In this document: piece after piece, positions 33,131-43,600 of the stretch
Position numbering within the stretch: the first letter of the stretch is position 1
Layout: each line of letters opens with the position of its first letter
DNA from: Isochrysis galbana
Lineage: Eukaryota > Haptophyta > Isochrysidales > Isochrysidaceae
Direction: 5' to 3'
Length of the DNA: 64,000 nt
Assembly (NCBI GenBank): GCA_018136815.1
Contig: CM030935.1
Span: forward strand, 6,632,325 to 6,696,324
Notes under the pieces: model-generated
What the model was told of the DNA's origin: nothing
Seen by the model: the letters and a program-made list of their open reading frames with translations, nothing else
Databases searched by the model: none
Program-made: the position numbers and the translations under genes

Positions 33131-34290
33131 CTACGTGCCCCATTGGTCGAGCCCTTCGATGTCGTCTTCATCGGTGTCTTCGACAGCCTCATACGGACTC
33201 AAGGCTTCGGCGTGATCGCCGAGTTCGTCAACGATGGAGCCGCCTGAAACACAGGAGTGGATGGAGTGAACGATTTGGTCGCGCGTCGGCAACACCTCAC
33301 CAAGCGCGCATGGGCGTAGCCACGCCTCGCAGTGGGGCAACATACCATCTGTAGCGTCCCCGGCCTCTATGCGCCTCATTGCCACGGCCGAGGACAAGAG
33401 AGCAATTCCTGCGAGCCAGTATCGGCCTTTGTTGATCGCGCGGAGAGGCTCGATGTCAAGGTTTGTCTGAAGAGCGGCGGTGGGGGTAAATAGGCAACGG
33501 CAGGCGTTGTGCTCATAGCCCCAGCGCCCAAGGCGAGGGTCGAGGGCGGTGTGCATCCAGCGCGGCGCACCTCGATCGTAGACGCAAGCGAACGGAGGCC
33601 GCACATCATGCGGAGCGCGGAGGTGGACTCCTCCCGATGTGTCTCCGATGGGTGCACCGCGAGCTGCGACACAACGATGGTTCCGTCGTGCGCAATCTCG
33701 CCCGTGGCGATGGCGTGCACGTCCGACTGCACGGCATTAAAGAGGCCGAGCGAGAGGCGCCTTGAGGTGGAAGGGGCGTGCAGTTGCCCCTCTCCCTGTG
33801 GCGTCGATCCGTGTGCGGACGCAGCGCCATTTTCTCCCGCCGGCTGCACGCTCGATTCCTGGTCAAGCATATATGAGATGCGCATCGACTCGAGCACACC
33901 GAGCGCGGCCTCATGGCGCTCCGAGACCTCGGGCGTGTCCGACATCTTGTAGATCCGCGCCCGTGAAGCCCACTCCGTCAGCAGCGCTACCTCCTGCGAG
34001 TTTGAGCGTGGGGTCGGCGGGCGGGCATGAGGCGCCTCCATTCGCCGAATGGTGCGAAGCATCGAGCTTCAAGGGGTACGCCTCTCTCCCTGCCACGATG
34101 CTGCAGCCATGCCACACGCCGGGATCTCGTCATCTTGTCTGCGGGTTATCCTTTTGCGGGCGCGCTTGAATGGCAAACATTGCACATGTGCACCGCCAGT
34201 GGCCCCCTCCTCCCGCCACCCCAGTCCCGCCTTCCCCAAGAGTTATCTCCATTGTGACTCTACTCGGTCGCTCCCACGCACGTGAGGCGC
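33131..34290 (-). CDS. Unrecognised multi-exon gene
   Basis: Three minus-strand coding blocks are seen. The first, near 34,350-34,285, reads GEFLRMLTADEVRNRLFAR. An acceptor at about 33,996 opens EVALLTEWASRARIYKMSDT, and joining the two in phase 0 gives a continuous helical sequence. This second block runs to about 33,605 (LGLFNAVQSDVHAIATGEIA). Coding sense then continues in another frame, VRPPFACVYDRGAPRW, LRAINKGRYWLAGIALLSSA (possible membrane helix), to an acidic C-terminus DTDEDDIEGLDQWGT and the stop at 33,131. The frame change near 33,600 is either a small unrecognised intron or a one-base error or lesion. The 5' end is not defined. I do not recognise the family. Confidence 0.4.
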
Positions 34291-34359
34291 GGCACACGGG
34301 CGAAGAGCCTATTGCGCACCTCGTCGGCAGTGAGCATGCGCAGGAATTCTCCCGAGTGC

Positions 34360-37150
34360 CCTCCACCCCCACCCCCGCCCCCTCCCGTGTAAGTGGGTGG
34401 GGGCGCGGGGGGCGTGAGCGCGAGGCCCATGCTGCACGGCCGGGCGCGCACGGCAGAATGCGTGAGTTTGCCACTCCGGCCAGTAGGCTTAGCCAGCGTA
34501 GCAAGAGATGGCGCGAGATGGGCGTCCAAACGGGCAGGATGGCGGTCCAAGAATCTCTGGTGTTTGAGCACGAGGGACTCATGGGCCACGGCGCACGCTC
34601 CAGCTGCGTGGACTGCCGGTGGCGGTGGCTGGTGGAGAAGAGGAGCGGCACCGCAGGCGGTGGGATTGGAATAGGGCGCCCGACGCGAGAGAAGTAGAAA
34701 CGAGGGGAGACGAGTAATACTGGTTGAGCGCAGGCAGGCAATACAGCTCTCAGAGGGGCCAGGAGAGAAGGGAGGCAAGAGGGAAGCGGGAGAGAAGGGA
34801 GAGAAGGGAGAGAAGGGAGAGAGGGGAGTGGCGGCGGCGTGGGGGTCCTGGCTTCTGAGGAGGGAGAGGGGGGAGGGAGCGAACGAGAGGGCGAGCGTGC
34901 AGAGGAGCATGGCGGACGTGGGAGCGACGGAAGTGTGAGTGGACGCGACACACACGGCTGGTGGGGCGGGGCAGCCTCTCTCTCTCCCTCCCTCCTCTCT
35001 CTCTCTTCTCCCTCCCTCACTCTCTCTGATCTCCACGCCTGCTTCTCATTATATCACGGGAACGTCTTATTCACGTAAACAAGAGGGGCCCTCTTTGTGG
35101 CGTTGCTGGCTCCCTTCTCCGCTCTTTTGGGGGGGCGAAGAGAAGATCAAGAAGAATGGAGAGAAGAGAGCCGAACGTTTCGCGAGAGAGAGGAAGAGAG
35201 GGAGAGAATGAAGAGCTAAGAGAGTTAAGTGTGTGCAGAGCCGCGCGAGATGGAGACTTCTCTCTCTCTCTCCCTCTGATATCTCTTCTAACGGGGGGAG
35301 GGCGGGGGGGGGGAAGAAGCCGGCTGTGTTCTCCCTCCAGAAAAGGCGAAGGAAAATTCTCGATGTGTCCTTCATCCACCTTCTCTGCCATAAATCCGTG
35401 TAGAAAGACCATTTATTCTGTGATTTCTGGTGGAACTTGGCTCCAGCCGGCTCTCGGGCAGCCACTGCTCTCCTCTCTTCTCCGCGCCGCGGTCGCGACG
35501 AGGAGCTCTTCCCTGCACAGATTCTCCACGAAACTCGCGTGTTTCTCACGTAACCCGAGGTGCCCTCGGCGGTCGCCGCGGGTGACGAGACTTCGCGCGG
35601 CGCGGCGAATCGCGTCGAAGGTGGTGCCCACAAGCTTCGACGAGCTTCGTCTGCCCAGTGAGGCGGAGGAGGCCGTCCGCGGAAAAAAAAAGGGGGGGGA
35701 GGGGGAGGCGGGGGAGGGCGGGAAGAAGGGGGGGGAGGGGGGGGGGGGGGGAGCAGAGAGCAGGAACAGAGTCGCGAGGAAGCGTTCAAATAGAGGGATG
35801 ACGGGATGGCCGATTTAAACACGCTTTCAGAGACTAGAGACTACTAGAGGGATTTTGCAACTGTTGAAACAGCGGGTTACAAGACGTCCTCCGCCTCCGT
35901 CGCAACGGAGTTTCAACCGCCTCGCAAAAGGACAACTCACAACTCGGCAGAAATAGGTTGAAATTTTGGAGTTGGCGCGAGGTCGCCCTGAGACTGAGAC
36001 CTGAGAGAGGGGACGAGAGATGCCGACCCGCCCCTTCAACGCGCAGGAGCTGGGTGAGTTAGGGCCGTCAAACAGGGGCTTTTTAACGACTAGTAAGTAG
36101 TAAGGGTTGGGCTGCATTTTTTGACCGTGGCGCGATGCCCAATAATAAAAAACCTCCCGGGGGCTACCGGACTACCGGGCTACCTGACGCTACGAAAATC
36201 TTCGCCAAGAAATGGTGCGATTCGCCCCCACTCTCGCCCCCTCCTCCCTCTGTCACGCGCGCTCACGCTCTACCCTACATGTGAAACACAGTCAAACTTA
36301 GAAATAAAATAGCAAAAACAGTATGTTTTTTGCCGTCGAAAAAAAACAGAGAAAAACAGTGTAAAAAACGGATGTGCGGGGGGGGGGGGGCACGGCGGGA
36401 CGAAGGGCGGCCCGTGTCGCGCTTCCTCCCTCCCTCCCTCCCTCTGTCCTTGCTACTCTCGCCACCGCTCCATGCCAGGCCCAGCCGCCACCGCCACCCC
36501 TCCCTTCAACCCCAACCCCGACCGAGCGTCGCGTTTCTCCCACGCTGCTGCACGATCCGCCGCCACCGCTCTCACGCTCACGACAGGGATGCGACCGCAG
36601 AGCGAGAGCAGCACACCATCATCATCACGAACATGGGAGTCGCTGCTCGATGGCGGATGCGAAGCGCAGGCGCAAGACTAAGGCTGTGAATAGGTTTGGT
36701 TTGGAGCTAACATGTTTGAAGTAGATAGTGCCTTTCAGCTATCTTGATACATAGAGATAGTGCCCTTCGGCTATCTTGATACATAGAGATAGTGCGATTT
36801 GCCAAGTAGATACCTAATATCTAGATATTAGGCATTCGGTATTGGGTATAGATAATAGCCCTTAGATCCGGCCCGTAGTAGTCGCGCGTTTGTGTGTTGT
36901 GTGTGGTTGTGGTTGTCGAACCAATATGTGTCGTTGTGTGCACTAACTAGCACAGCAAGCACAAAGCTCAAGCTCCTACCTATAAATAGATAGAGATAAT
37001 GTACCGTAAAAGGTATTAATATTGATTAAGGCAGGGTGCGCGCCCGAAAAGCGCGAGAGTAAGTAAGTACAAAGTACTTGCAATACGTGGGCAGCAGGCG
37101 CGAGCGCGAGACTGCAAGAGCCCTTCGATCGGCGCGGGGCGCGAGAGGCT
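34360..37150. other. Low-complexity, gene-poor stretch
   Basis: (GGGAGA)n near 34,786-34,830, CT/AG tracts near 34,975-35,015 and 35,200-35,300, G-rich block 35,690-35,755, G-run 36,377-36,390. Long open frames are arginine/glutamate or proline/serine low complexity. The only structured item is the 32-bp hairpin repeat at 36,724. Confidence 0.6.
36724..36795. repeat. 32-bp tandem hairpin repeats
   Basis: GATAGTGCC(C/T)TTC(G/A)GCTATC starts at 36,724 and 36,756, with a partial third unit at 36,788; exact 32-bp period. In each unit GATAG pairs with CTATC around a pyrimidine/CTTCGG-like loop. An AT-rich inverted repeat (CCTAATATCTAGATATTAGG) follows near 36,811. Confidence 0.75.
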
Positions 37151-37156
37151 GTCGCC

Positions 37157-37708
37157 ATGGGCAGGAAGCGGTCCGCTGCGGCGGTGGACAGCAATACTCT
37201 GTACGAGGTTGACCACATCGTCGCGAAGCGTCTGGTCAAAGGAGAGGTTCAATACCTCATCCGTTGGCAGGGCTTCGACGCGAAGAGCGACACGTGGGAG
37301 CCTCTCGAGAATTTGGCGGGACTCGAGCCCGACGTCTCTGCATTCGAGGCGAAGCAGAAGCAAGAGAGCGAAGCCTTCGTCGCGAATATGGAGGCGAAGC
37401 GGGCGGCCGCCAGGTCCCGACGGCTGATGCAGCCCACTCTTGGTGGTGCCATCATCCTGGCATCAAACGGTGCCGCGTCTTCCTCTGGCTCTAGCTCTAG
37501 AGCTAACGCCAATTGGGCAGCGTCTGTTCTCTCGGCCGGCAATGGTGGTGATGGTGATGACGCAGACACAGAGTCAGTGTCCATCAGCGAAGATTCATTC
37601 GATGGGCGCAGGACGGCGGCGATTTGGCGATGCTACAAAGCAGACCCAAACAAACCCAAGTACTTTGTGTGCCAAGAGCTCATCGAAGAGCCCGGCGGTT
37701 GCAATTGA
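37157..37708 (+). CDS. Chromodomain protein, probably transposon-derived
   Basis: 183 residues. The chromodomain at ~16-65 reads YEVDHIVAKRLVKGEVQYLI, RWQGFDAKSDTWEPLENL, with the aromatic cage positions Y, W and W present. A helical Lys/Glu/Ala-rich segment and a Ser/Asp-rich linker follow. Near the C-terminus AIWRCYKADPNKPKYFVCQ resembles the beginning of a BED-type zinc finger but lacks the second cysteine pair before the stop. The last 29 bases overlap the convergent hAT-domain ORF on the other strand. Chromodomains bind methylated histone tails; in mobile elements they can steer integration. It may be a cut-off N-terminus of a larger transposase. Confidence 0.7.
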   Translation: MGRKRSAAAVDSNTLYEVDHIVAKRLVKGEVQYLIRWQGFDAKSDTWEPLENLAGLEPDVSAFEAKQKQESEAFVANMEAKRAAARSRRLMQPTLGGAIILASNGAASSSGSSSRANANWAASVLSAGNGGDGDDADTESVSISEDSFDGRRTAAIWRCYKADPNKPKYFVCQELIEEPGGCN

Positions 37709-38240
37709 ACCGCAATAACACTGACGCCGCCACTTGATCCGCCAAAGAGGACGCACGATTTCCACCAAACATACACTGCATCAATGAAAACACCCTTTCA
37801 CAACAAGCAGAATTTGGGCTGAGACAAAATGCTATCCTTGCCGCGAGAGACCACGTCGGAAATTTCGAACTATTTGATGCCCACCATTGTAGCACTCCCT
37901 GCTGAAATGCCTTCATGTCGCCATGATCAATTTTTGTTCCTTGGCATGCAATCAAGAATTCGGGGAGCTCTCTCCTCAGGAGATCGCCGACGTCCTGAAT
38001 GTGTGCGAAGCATGGCAAGCTTGCAAGGCGTTGCGTCTTGCGCTCACCCGTCCGTTGCGCTCCCCTCACCCCTGAGGGGGGAGGTTTCTGCTTCATCTTG
38101 CGCGCCCGCTCATGCGCAGCAAGGGTAGGGCCGCTGTGATCCGCCACCGCGTCAACCTCCACTGCTTCTTCCCCCTCATCCTCCTCCTCATCACTTGGTG
38201 GAATGGCAGACACTTGGACCTGACGAACAAAGACAGGCAT
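37680..38240 (-). CDS. hAT transposase C-terminal (dimerisation) region
   Basis: Frame of 186 residues. An acidic N-terminal part (PPSDEEEDEGEEAVEVDAVA) and a basic linker precede a hAT C-terminal domain: LRRELPEFLIAC, VLQWWASNSSKFPTWSLAAR, IAFCLSPNSACCERVFSLMQ, and LADQVAASVLLRFN. The WW...FP.WSLAARIAF.L.P.S...ERVFS pattern is diagnostic. The DDE catalytic part is not seen upstream. A possible upstream exon on the same strand (38,314-38,660, ending WVNKTGL) could be spliced to VQVSAIPPSDEE using GT after TTG and a TCGTCAG acceptor at about 38,223. Domesticated gene or deleted transposon. Confidence 0.65.
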   Translation of the reverse strand: MPVFVRQVQVSAIPPSDEEEDEGEEAVEVDAVADHSGPTLAAHERARKMKQKPPPSGVRGAQRTGERKTQRLASLPCFAHIQDVGDLLRRELPEFLIACQGTKIDHGDMKAFQQGVLQWWASNSSKFPTWSLAARIAFCLSPNSACCERVFSLMQCMFGGNRASSLADQVAASVLLRFNCNRRALR

Positions 38241-38313
38241 GGGGAGGTGAGAAGAGTGGGAACGCTTGCTCCTGACGACTCACCACTCTCACAAAAACTG
38301 ACCAAAAGCACAT

Positions 38314-38668
38314 CTAGTAGGCGCGCATGCGGCGCACCAAGCCTGTCTTGTTGACCCATTTTCGCTTGCGCTTCTTGTCATTGTTGTTGTACTCCAGCTC
38401 CACCATGCTGTTCCCATACAACGTGCCGTTGCCCACAGTCATGATGACGCTCTCACCGAGGGTCTCGTGCATGACGCGCGTGCCCACCTTGAGGATAGAG
38501 GACGCGGTGACGCGACCCATCTCCTCTTCGTTCTCCTCCTCGTTCGCCGGCCCAGTGTCAGGCTCCACCTCCTGTTCCATCCTCTCCGAGCACTCGCACG
38601 AGTTGTCGGTCTCCTCGTTGTCGACGTGGCGCCGTGAGCGGGAGCGGCTGCTGCGCCTGTGGCGGATG
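38314..38668 (-). CDS. Possible upstream exon of the hAT-derived gene
   Basis: Minus-strand coding block after an acceptor (CTTGCGCAG, about 38,669). It has an Arg/Ser-rich start, acidic middle (ANEEENEEEMG), then a compact folded-looking segment SILKVGTRVMHETLGESVIM, TVGNGTLYGNSMVELEYNNN and a basic KKRKRKWVNKTG tail. The small beta-rich segment is Tudor/chromo-barrel-like in appearance only; no family is claimed. Position and orientation suggest linkage to the hAT dimerisation exon. Confidence 0.35.
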
Positions 38669-38929
38669 CCTGCGCAAGATGTGGTGGGAGGGAGAGCATG
38701 AGCATGGTTGAGAAGCGTGAATGCGCGTGAATGCATGCAGGCGTGGAGCGGGCAAACTGGAGGCTGGGACGGGGGCGGGAAAGGCGCACCACTTGGCGGC
38801 GGCATGGGGGCGGCCTTGTCTCTCTTCCCAAGGCGTACGCACGTATGCAGTGTGGCGTTATGATAATGAAATGAGTTGTTACTATGAGAAACGGGTGCAT
38901 GTACAATACGAGTATGAATAACTGTGCCT

Positions 38930-40150
38930 CCCCCCGCTCCCCCCCCCCTCCCCCCCTGGGGGCCTTCAACACAGCCCGGCAGCCCGGGAGTAACGGACAA
39001 TAGAGTTTTGTTTTTGGGGGTCGCCACCTCAACACAGCCCAAATATCCCAGGCATATCCCAAAGATATCCATTTCCGGCAAAGTTGCCCAAATATCCAAA
39101 TGGATATGCGGGATATCCTGATCCTGGCCTGGGCCTAATCATTTTCCGAATGTGTTTGTTGCTCGGGGCGTGCTGCCCCATGTTCTCGCGTTGTTTTTTT
39201 AGCCTTTGGAAGAAGCCGACCTTCGCCGTTACTAATAGGTGGTATCTCGTAAGGATAGTTTTTAAGATTTGCCTAACGGCCCGCTTGTGTGTCAATCTCC
39301 ACCATCAACTCATGATGACACGAGATGGACGACAGCCCTACTTCACATGTATGGAGGCGGTCCACATGTGGCATGTGGTACACAATTGTTGAAGATTGCA
39401 TACACAATGTCGTCGCAGAGCATGACCTGCAGAGTACCCTTTCCCTCTTGGCCGACAAGACGTGCTTTGAGGATTCCGTACCACCATTGCTGCTCCCACA
39501 TACTGATCCCATCCCCAATTGGAGGGATGAGTTGAGAGAGCTCGAATCTTCTCTCTGCTCTGAGGCACCACCATTGTCGACACATCCTCCAGCTTCTCTT
39601 GCTCCTTCTCTTCCGGCTGCTTCACCTGCTGTTCCTCCTTCTCCTCCTCTTCCAGCTCCTTCATCTCTTGTTCCTTTGGCACGGCGTTGTCCATTGACAG
39701 TGGGATGATGTCCATCAGCGGCCCTGATGGCCACCGATTTGCGATTTGGTGCAGAGTGTGCCATCCATCATCAAGCTTGAGGCAGAACGTTCAGCACCAC
39801 CGGTGCTCAAGCTAACGTTTGATAGTTTGCCCCTTGTCAATGGCCAGTTGGTTTGCGCCATGCACACCATGTTGTTCGACTTGAACGTGATGATCCAGTC
39901 GGTCGAATTGGAGCGTTCGGTACCTTTGTGGGCTGAGGTGTATGCGGGCAAGTGCGTGGATGGAGTGTTTGTGCCCATCGAGGGTGCCCTCAAGTCACGT
40001 GCGAAAGCAAGCAGGCAGTCCGCACTAATGCATGAGCCATGAGCACAACAGTTTTCGTGTTTTCGTTGCGTTTTGGGCGTGCGCAGTGAGGGGAGATATG
40101 GACTTCTTTTTATACAATCAATTCCCTGTTTTATGAATTGCAATAAAGCT
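38930..40150. other. No gene established; short overlapping frames
   Basis: Frames at 39,746-40,042 (plus; KLTFDSLPLVNGQLVCAMHT) and 39,343-39,715 (minus; IPPIGDGISMWEQQWWYGIL or a Glu/Lys-rich frame) have plausible composition but no known domain and conflict in strand. GGATATCC-type palindromes cluster near 39,045-39,120. Probably transposon debris. Confidence 0.35.
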
Positions 40151-40699
40151 GTCACTCGACGAAACGATATGTTTTTGATAGTGACGCCAAGTATTCAGTT
40201 TTACGCCTATGTGTTCGCGTAAAACGGGGACAGATTGTCTGCAACGAGCATGGAAAAAGCCCGCAGAAATGAGAGCGAGAAGTCCGTCGGGGAAAAAACT
40301 CTCGGCTTACGACTAACCGGCTGGACCGCCCGCCATTCTCGGTTGCCCCCCCCCCCCCCCTCGTTGCCACTGTGCTCTCAGCGAGTGTGCCCCTCTGAGG
40401 CAGCCATAGCTGCGGATAGCTAAGCCACAATTTGCAATGTCTTGGCCGATTTGGGGGATGAATCTCTGTTGTGGGCACTCCCGCCCACGATATGATGAGT
40501 GTGCCGACCCCCGACCGATGCGCCGTGCGTTGATGGCCTAGAGGTCCGTATGCTCTTCCCGGCAGACTAGGCCAAATTAGCTCGGTGATGGCACCTAGAA
40601 AGCAGAGGGCGTAAAGCGGCGAGGCTGACGAGGGCGGTAGGAAGGAGGGAAGGAGAGGATGGGGAGGGTTATTGGGGGCGACGCGGCATCGGCGCGGCG

Positions 40700-40850
40700 G
40701 TGGCCGGACGCGCAAATCGTCCTTGACATTGACGTCAACGCCCTTCTCGATGAAGCGCTCGGCCGCAGCGGGCCCATAGAACACCGCCGCAAGGTGCAGT
40801 GGCTTTGCCCTTTGCACGGCGGCGGAGATTGGCGCATCGGCGGGGGGCGC
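40700..40850 (-). pseudogene. Single ankyrin-like repeat remnant
   Basis: The minus-strand frame contains AKPLHLAAVFYGPAAAERFI and EKGVDVNVKDD, a good match to one ankyrin repeat (PLHLAA...LL..G.DVN.KD). No second repeat was found in either direction, so it is an exon of an unseen gene or a remnant. It lies just downstream of the P47/TULIP-like gene on the same strand. Confidence 0.4.
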
Positions 40851-41006
40851 GGAAGCAGTGGTGGGTCGAAGGCACGACGGCGTGCGCGTGCGGGTGGATG
40901 AGACGGATGGGGCCTCATTACCTCTTCGATCCCCATCTATCCATGCCTCCTTAGCCAGCGTTACTGCCGTGCATTGCCGCTGCATTGCCGCAATGTACAA
41001 GCGCAC

Positions 41007-42923
41007 TCATACGTGCCCGGCTGCCAGGGTGAGCGGGTTTGCGGTGAGCGTCAATGCCTCCTCGAAGGCGCCACCGGAGTAGTTGACCTGCGACACGAGG
41101 TCGCCGCTTTCCGAAAAGAAGGCATTGTGATAGGCGAAACTTTCAGAGCCAGGAAAGACCCATGCTTGAGAGGCGTTGATCTTGCACTTGACAGCATCCC
41201 CAAACCCGTCGAGCACGGAGTCCATCTTCGCCCCGAAACGGGCCTGATACTCAGCTACCGCACTCCGTGTCTTATCAAATATGTCTCGGCTCGCATCCTC
41301 TTCCCACTGCAGATCGCGGCTGTTGTCCTCCACATTCGTGGCCACGCTGAGCTGCAGCTCGCCGAAGCTCGAGACGGCGATACCGAACGTGCACTTGTAC
41401 GTCTTATCATAGTAAGTCATCGACTTAAGGATGTCGTTGTTCCCCCAAAAATTGCTGTGCGTGATTGAGAGCCAATTGTATGTGCGCACCGACACGACGA
41501 ACTGGGATCCGGGGAACGAGAGCTGCACGTTGGCCTCCGCGTGGGACTCAATGGACGCCGTCGTCGTCGCCAGGCCCTTGGAATCCTGCGCTTGGCCTCG
41601 CGACAAGAAGCTCAAGACGAGTGAGCTCGGGGTGGGTGTGGTGATGAAGACGGAAGGATCGGCCGAAGGGCAAAAGTCGAAGTACACTTCCGAGGTGTCT
41701 GAGGTCTCGACTACTCGCACAGAGGAGCCAAGGCAAAAGCTCTTGGCTTGCTCGTTGAGCACCCGTTGCAGATAGCCGATGAAGGCGGTACGCCGGGTAG
41801 AGACGACTCCGGCTATGGAGCCGACATCGCCAGGCTGGACCCAGTTCCAGGGAAAAGCCACCGGCGCCGGACCAGAGGAGGGGCCCTCGGCCGAAGTGGC
41901 TAGATAAGTAAGGCACGCCGCCTGATTCGTCCAGTCGGCTCGACCGTTGACGATGAATGGTTCGGTGGAGACGGTGAGCGCCGTCAATGCCATTGTGGCA
42001 GGTGGTGAGGTCGTGGACGTGAACTGATACGAAAGGCAAGGCTCGCCCTTTACGAGGAGGTGCTGCGCATAGGCGCTAGTGATGATGTTGCACATCTTCT
42101 CGTACAAGACACGGAACTCACTCACGTCAGACAAGCCGGAGATCACCGGTGGAGCATACCACTGGGCAGTCTCCAGATCAAGCAACAGCTTGCGGAGGGA
42201 GAATGCGTCGGAGCCCATTGCGTCGCGCAGCCCATCGCTCCGAAGCTTTACCGCGTCTGGGAGGGTCAGATCAGTCTGCGCATCTGTGGCTCGATCGACG
42301 ACGCTGACAGAGGCCTTAAACACCCACGGACTGGACTGCTGCGACTTGCTGAGGAAGCGCGCCTGTTCAGGTCCGGAGACGATGAGGCCACACATGGAGA
42401 CCTCTGCGGCGACGAAAGCGAGGTCGAGGGTGCGCGACTTGAATTCCTTCAGAAGGACGATAGGAGGCAGCACTGGATGCGCCGGGTCAAGCCTAGGCAC
42501 GCCGCCCTTGAATTTGAGCGCAGCCACGAATCTCACCTTGTCGAGTGCAGCAACACCTCCATCTGCATACGTCGAGCCATCAGCGATGGTGAAAGGGTCG
42601 ACCCCAGCCGTATCCTTCAGCTCGCTGTATTCCATCTCAACGAGCTGCCCCGTACTGCTCAGGACGAAGCATAGATCCAGCTGGAAGTCTCTCCCGTTCT
42701 TCTTAAAAAAGTTCCACATGGCAGCACCCAGCGCTGCCTGAGAGACGGCAACCACACAATCGAGTGGTGGTGTCCCATCGAAAGAAGAGAGGTCACTTGC
42801 CTGCCCGCTCGTTTGATTGGCAGAGAGCTCACTTGCCTGCCCGCTCGTTCGATTGGCACTGACAAGTCCGGCGGCTCGAGTGTCCTGCGTCGCCCTCTGG
42901 GGCTTGGCACATGCCGTGCCCAT
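41007..42923 (-). CDS. Putatively myristoylated P47/TULIP-like protein
   Basis: Single exon, 638 residues from the ATG at 42,923 (open frame extends 24 codons upstream). The chosen start gives MGTACAKPQ, with Gly2 for N-myristoylation and Cys5 for palmitoylation. A 12-residue tandem repeat follows (SANRTSGQASEL / SANQTSGQASDL). The body is a long beta-rich region (LDLCFVLSSTGQLVEMEYSE; VRFVAALKFKGGVP) ending with ASQAWVFPGSESFAYHNAFF and SGDLVSQVNY. That closing motif and the overall layout recall the P47/OrfX TULIP-fold proteins known from bacterial toxin loci and some fungi; this is from memory and needs a profile search. No catalytic motif. A 16-base C-run (sense) lies ~180 bases upstream. 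Possibly lipid binding at membranes. Confidence 0.6.
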   Translation of the reverse strand: MGTACAKPQRATQDTRAAGLVSANRTSGQASELSANQTSGQASDLSSFDGTPPLDCVVAVSQAALGAAMWNFFKKNGRDFQLDLCFVLSSTGQLVEMEYSELKDTAGVDPFTIADGSTYADGGVAALDKVRFVAALKFKGGVPRLDPAHPVLPPIVLLKEFKSRTLDLAFVAAEVSMCGLIVSGPEQARFLSKSQQSSPWVFKASVSVVDRATDAQTDLTLPDAVKLRSDGLRDAMGSDAFSLRKLLLDLETAQWYAPPVISGLSDVSEFRVLYEKMCNIITSAYAQHLLVKGEPCLSYQFTSTTSPPATMALTALTVSTEPFIVNGRADWTNQAACLTYLATSAEGPSSGPAPVAFPWNWVQPGDVGSIAGVVSTRRTAFIGYLQRVLNEQAKSFCLGSSVRVVETSDTSEVYFDFCPSADPSVFITTPTPSSLVLSFLSRGQAQDSKGLATTTASIESHAEANVQLSFPGSQFVVSVRTYNWLSITHSNFWGNNDILKSMTYYDKTYKCTFGIAVSSFGELQLSVATNVEDNSRDLQWEEDASRDIFDKTRSAVAEYQARFGAKMDSVLDGFGDAVKCKINASQAWVFPGSESFAYHNAFFSESGDLVSQVNYSGGAFEEALTLTANPLTLAAGHV

Positions 42924-43019
42924 GTGCCGAGAGCGAGGAGACTCCCCTTCCCTACTCGTGGAGAGTCGTTTGCGGCCCGCAGCCCGAGCACTCAAGCGCC
43001 GACGGAGCTACAGCACGCC

Positions 43020-43600
43020 TAGTTTACATCGGGGCACACCCTACTCTAGAGTAGAGTAGAGGTAGGAGAAATTAAGGTGGTAGTCCGGTGGCGGGGCCGG
43101 GGGGGGGGGGGGGAGCGGGTGGGTGTGGGTGCAATTCTAATTGTGAGCGCGTACCTTACACGAATTCATGCCTACAGCCTTCAGATGGGCAGGAATACAA
43201 CAAAGCGTCGGCCCACAAGCTATATCTGAGCCTAAGGGAGGGTGTGTGTGTGGTGTTTGGTGGGGTTTACCTGCTTCCAGGGGGAGTTGGAAGCTGTCTC
43301 CGAATTACAGGGGTGTCAGCCGAAAGAAAAAACCAGACGCGATGGTTCGGTTTCTTAGATTCCCAGGCGTGCAATTACAATTGCAGTTTGCTTCAAATTT
43401 TTTTTACATGTACACGCGCAACACAGAAGACATTTTAAGGGGTCAAGTGCGCCGTCGACCGTGGGTGGATGGTTGGAGGCGGACATTGATTAAAGCGATG
43501 CTAGGATGGATGGCAACACAGATGAAGAATGACGACGGTGAGCCGCACGAGACGCCGCAGAGCGACGTGTGCAGCAAAGGCAGAGATGTGATACTCGTCA
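43020..43600. other. Spacer between the P47-like gene and the Cys-rich gene
   Basis: Contains an AGAGTAGAGTAGAGGTAGG tract near 43,046 and a G-run at 43,101-43,116, which is a C-run in the sense of the P47-like gene. No other coding region is supported. Confidence 0.5.

Noticed and set aside
36330-36724. Overlapping proline/arginine-rich plus-strand ORFs
   Set aside because: Compositionally biased GC-rich frames with no domain; competing frames are equally long.
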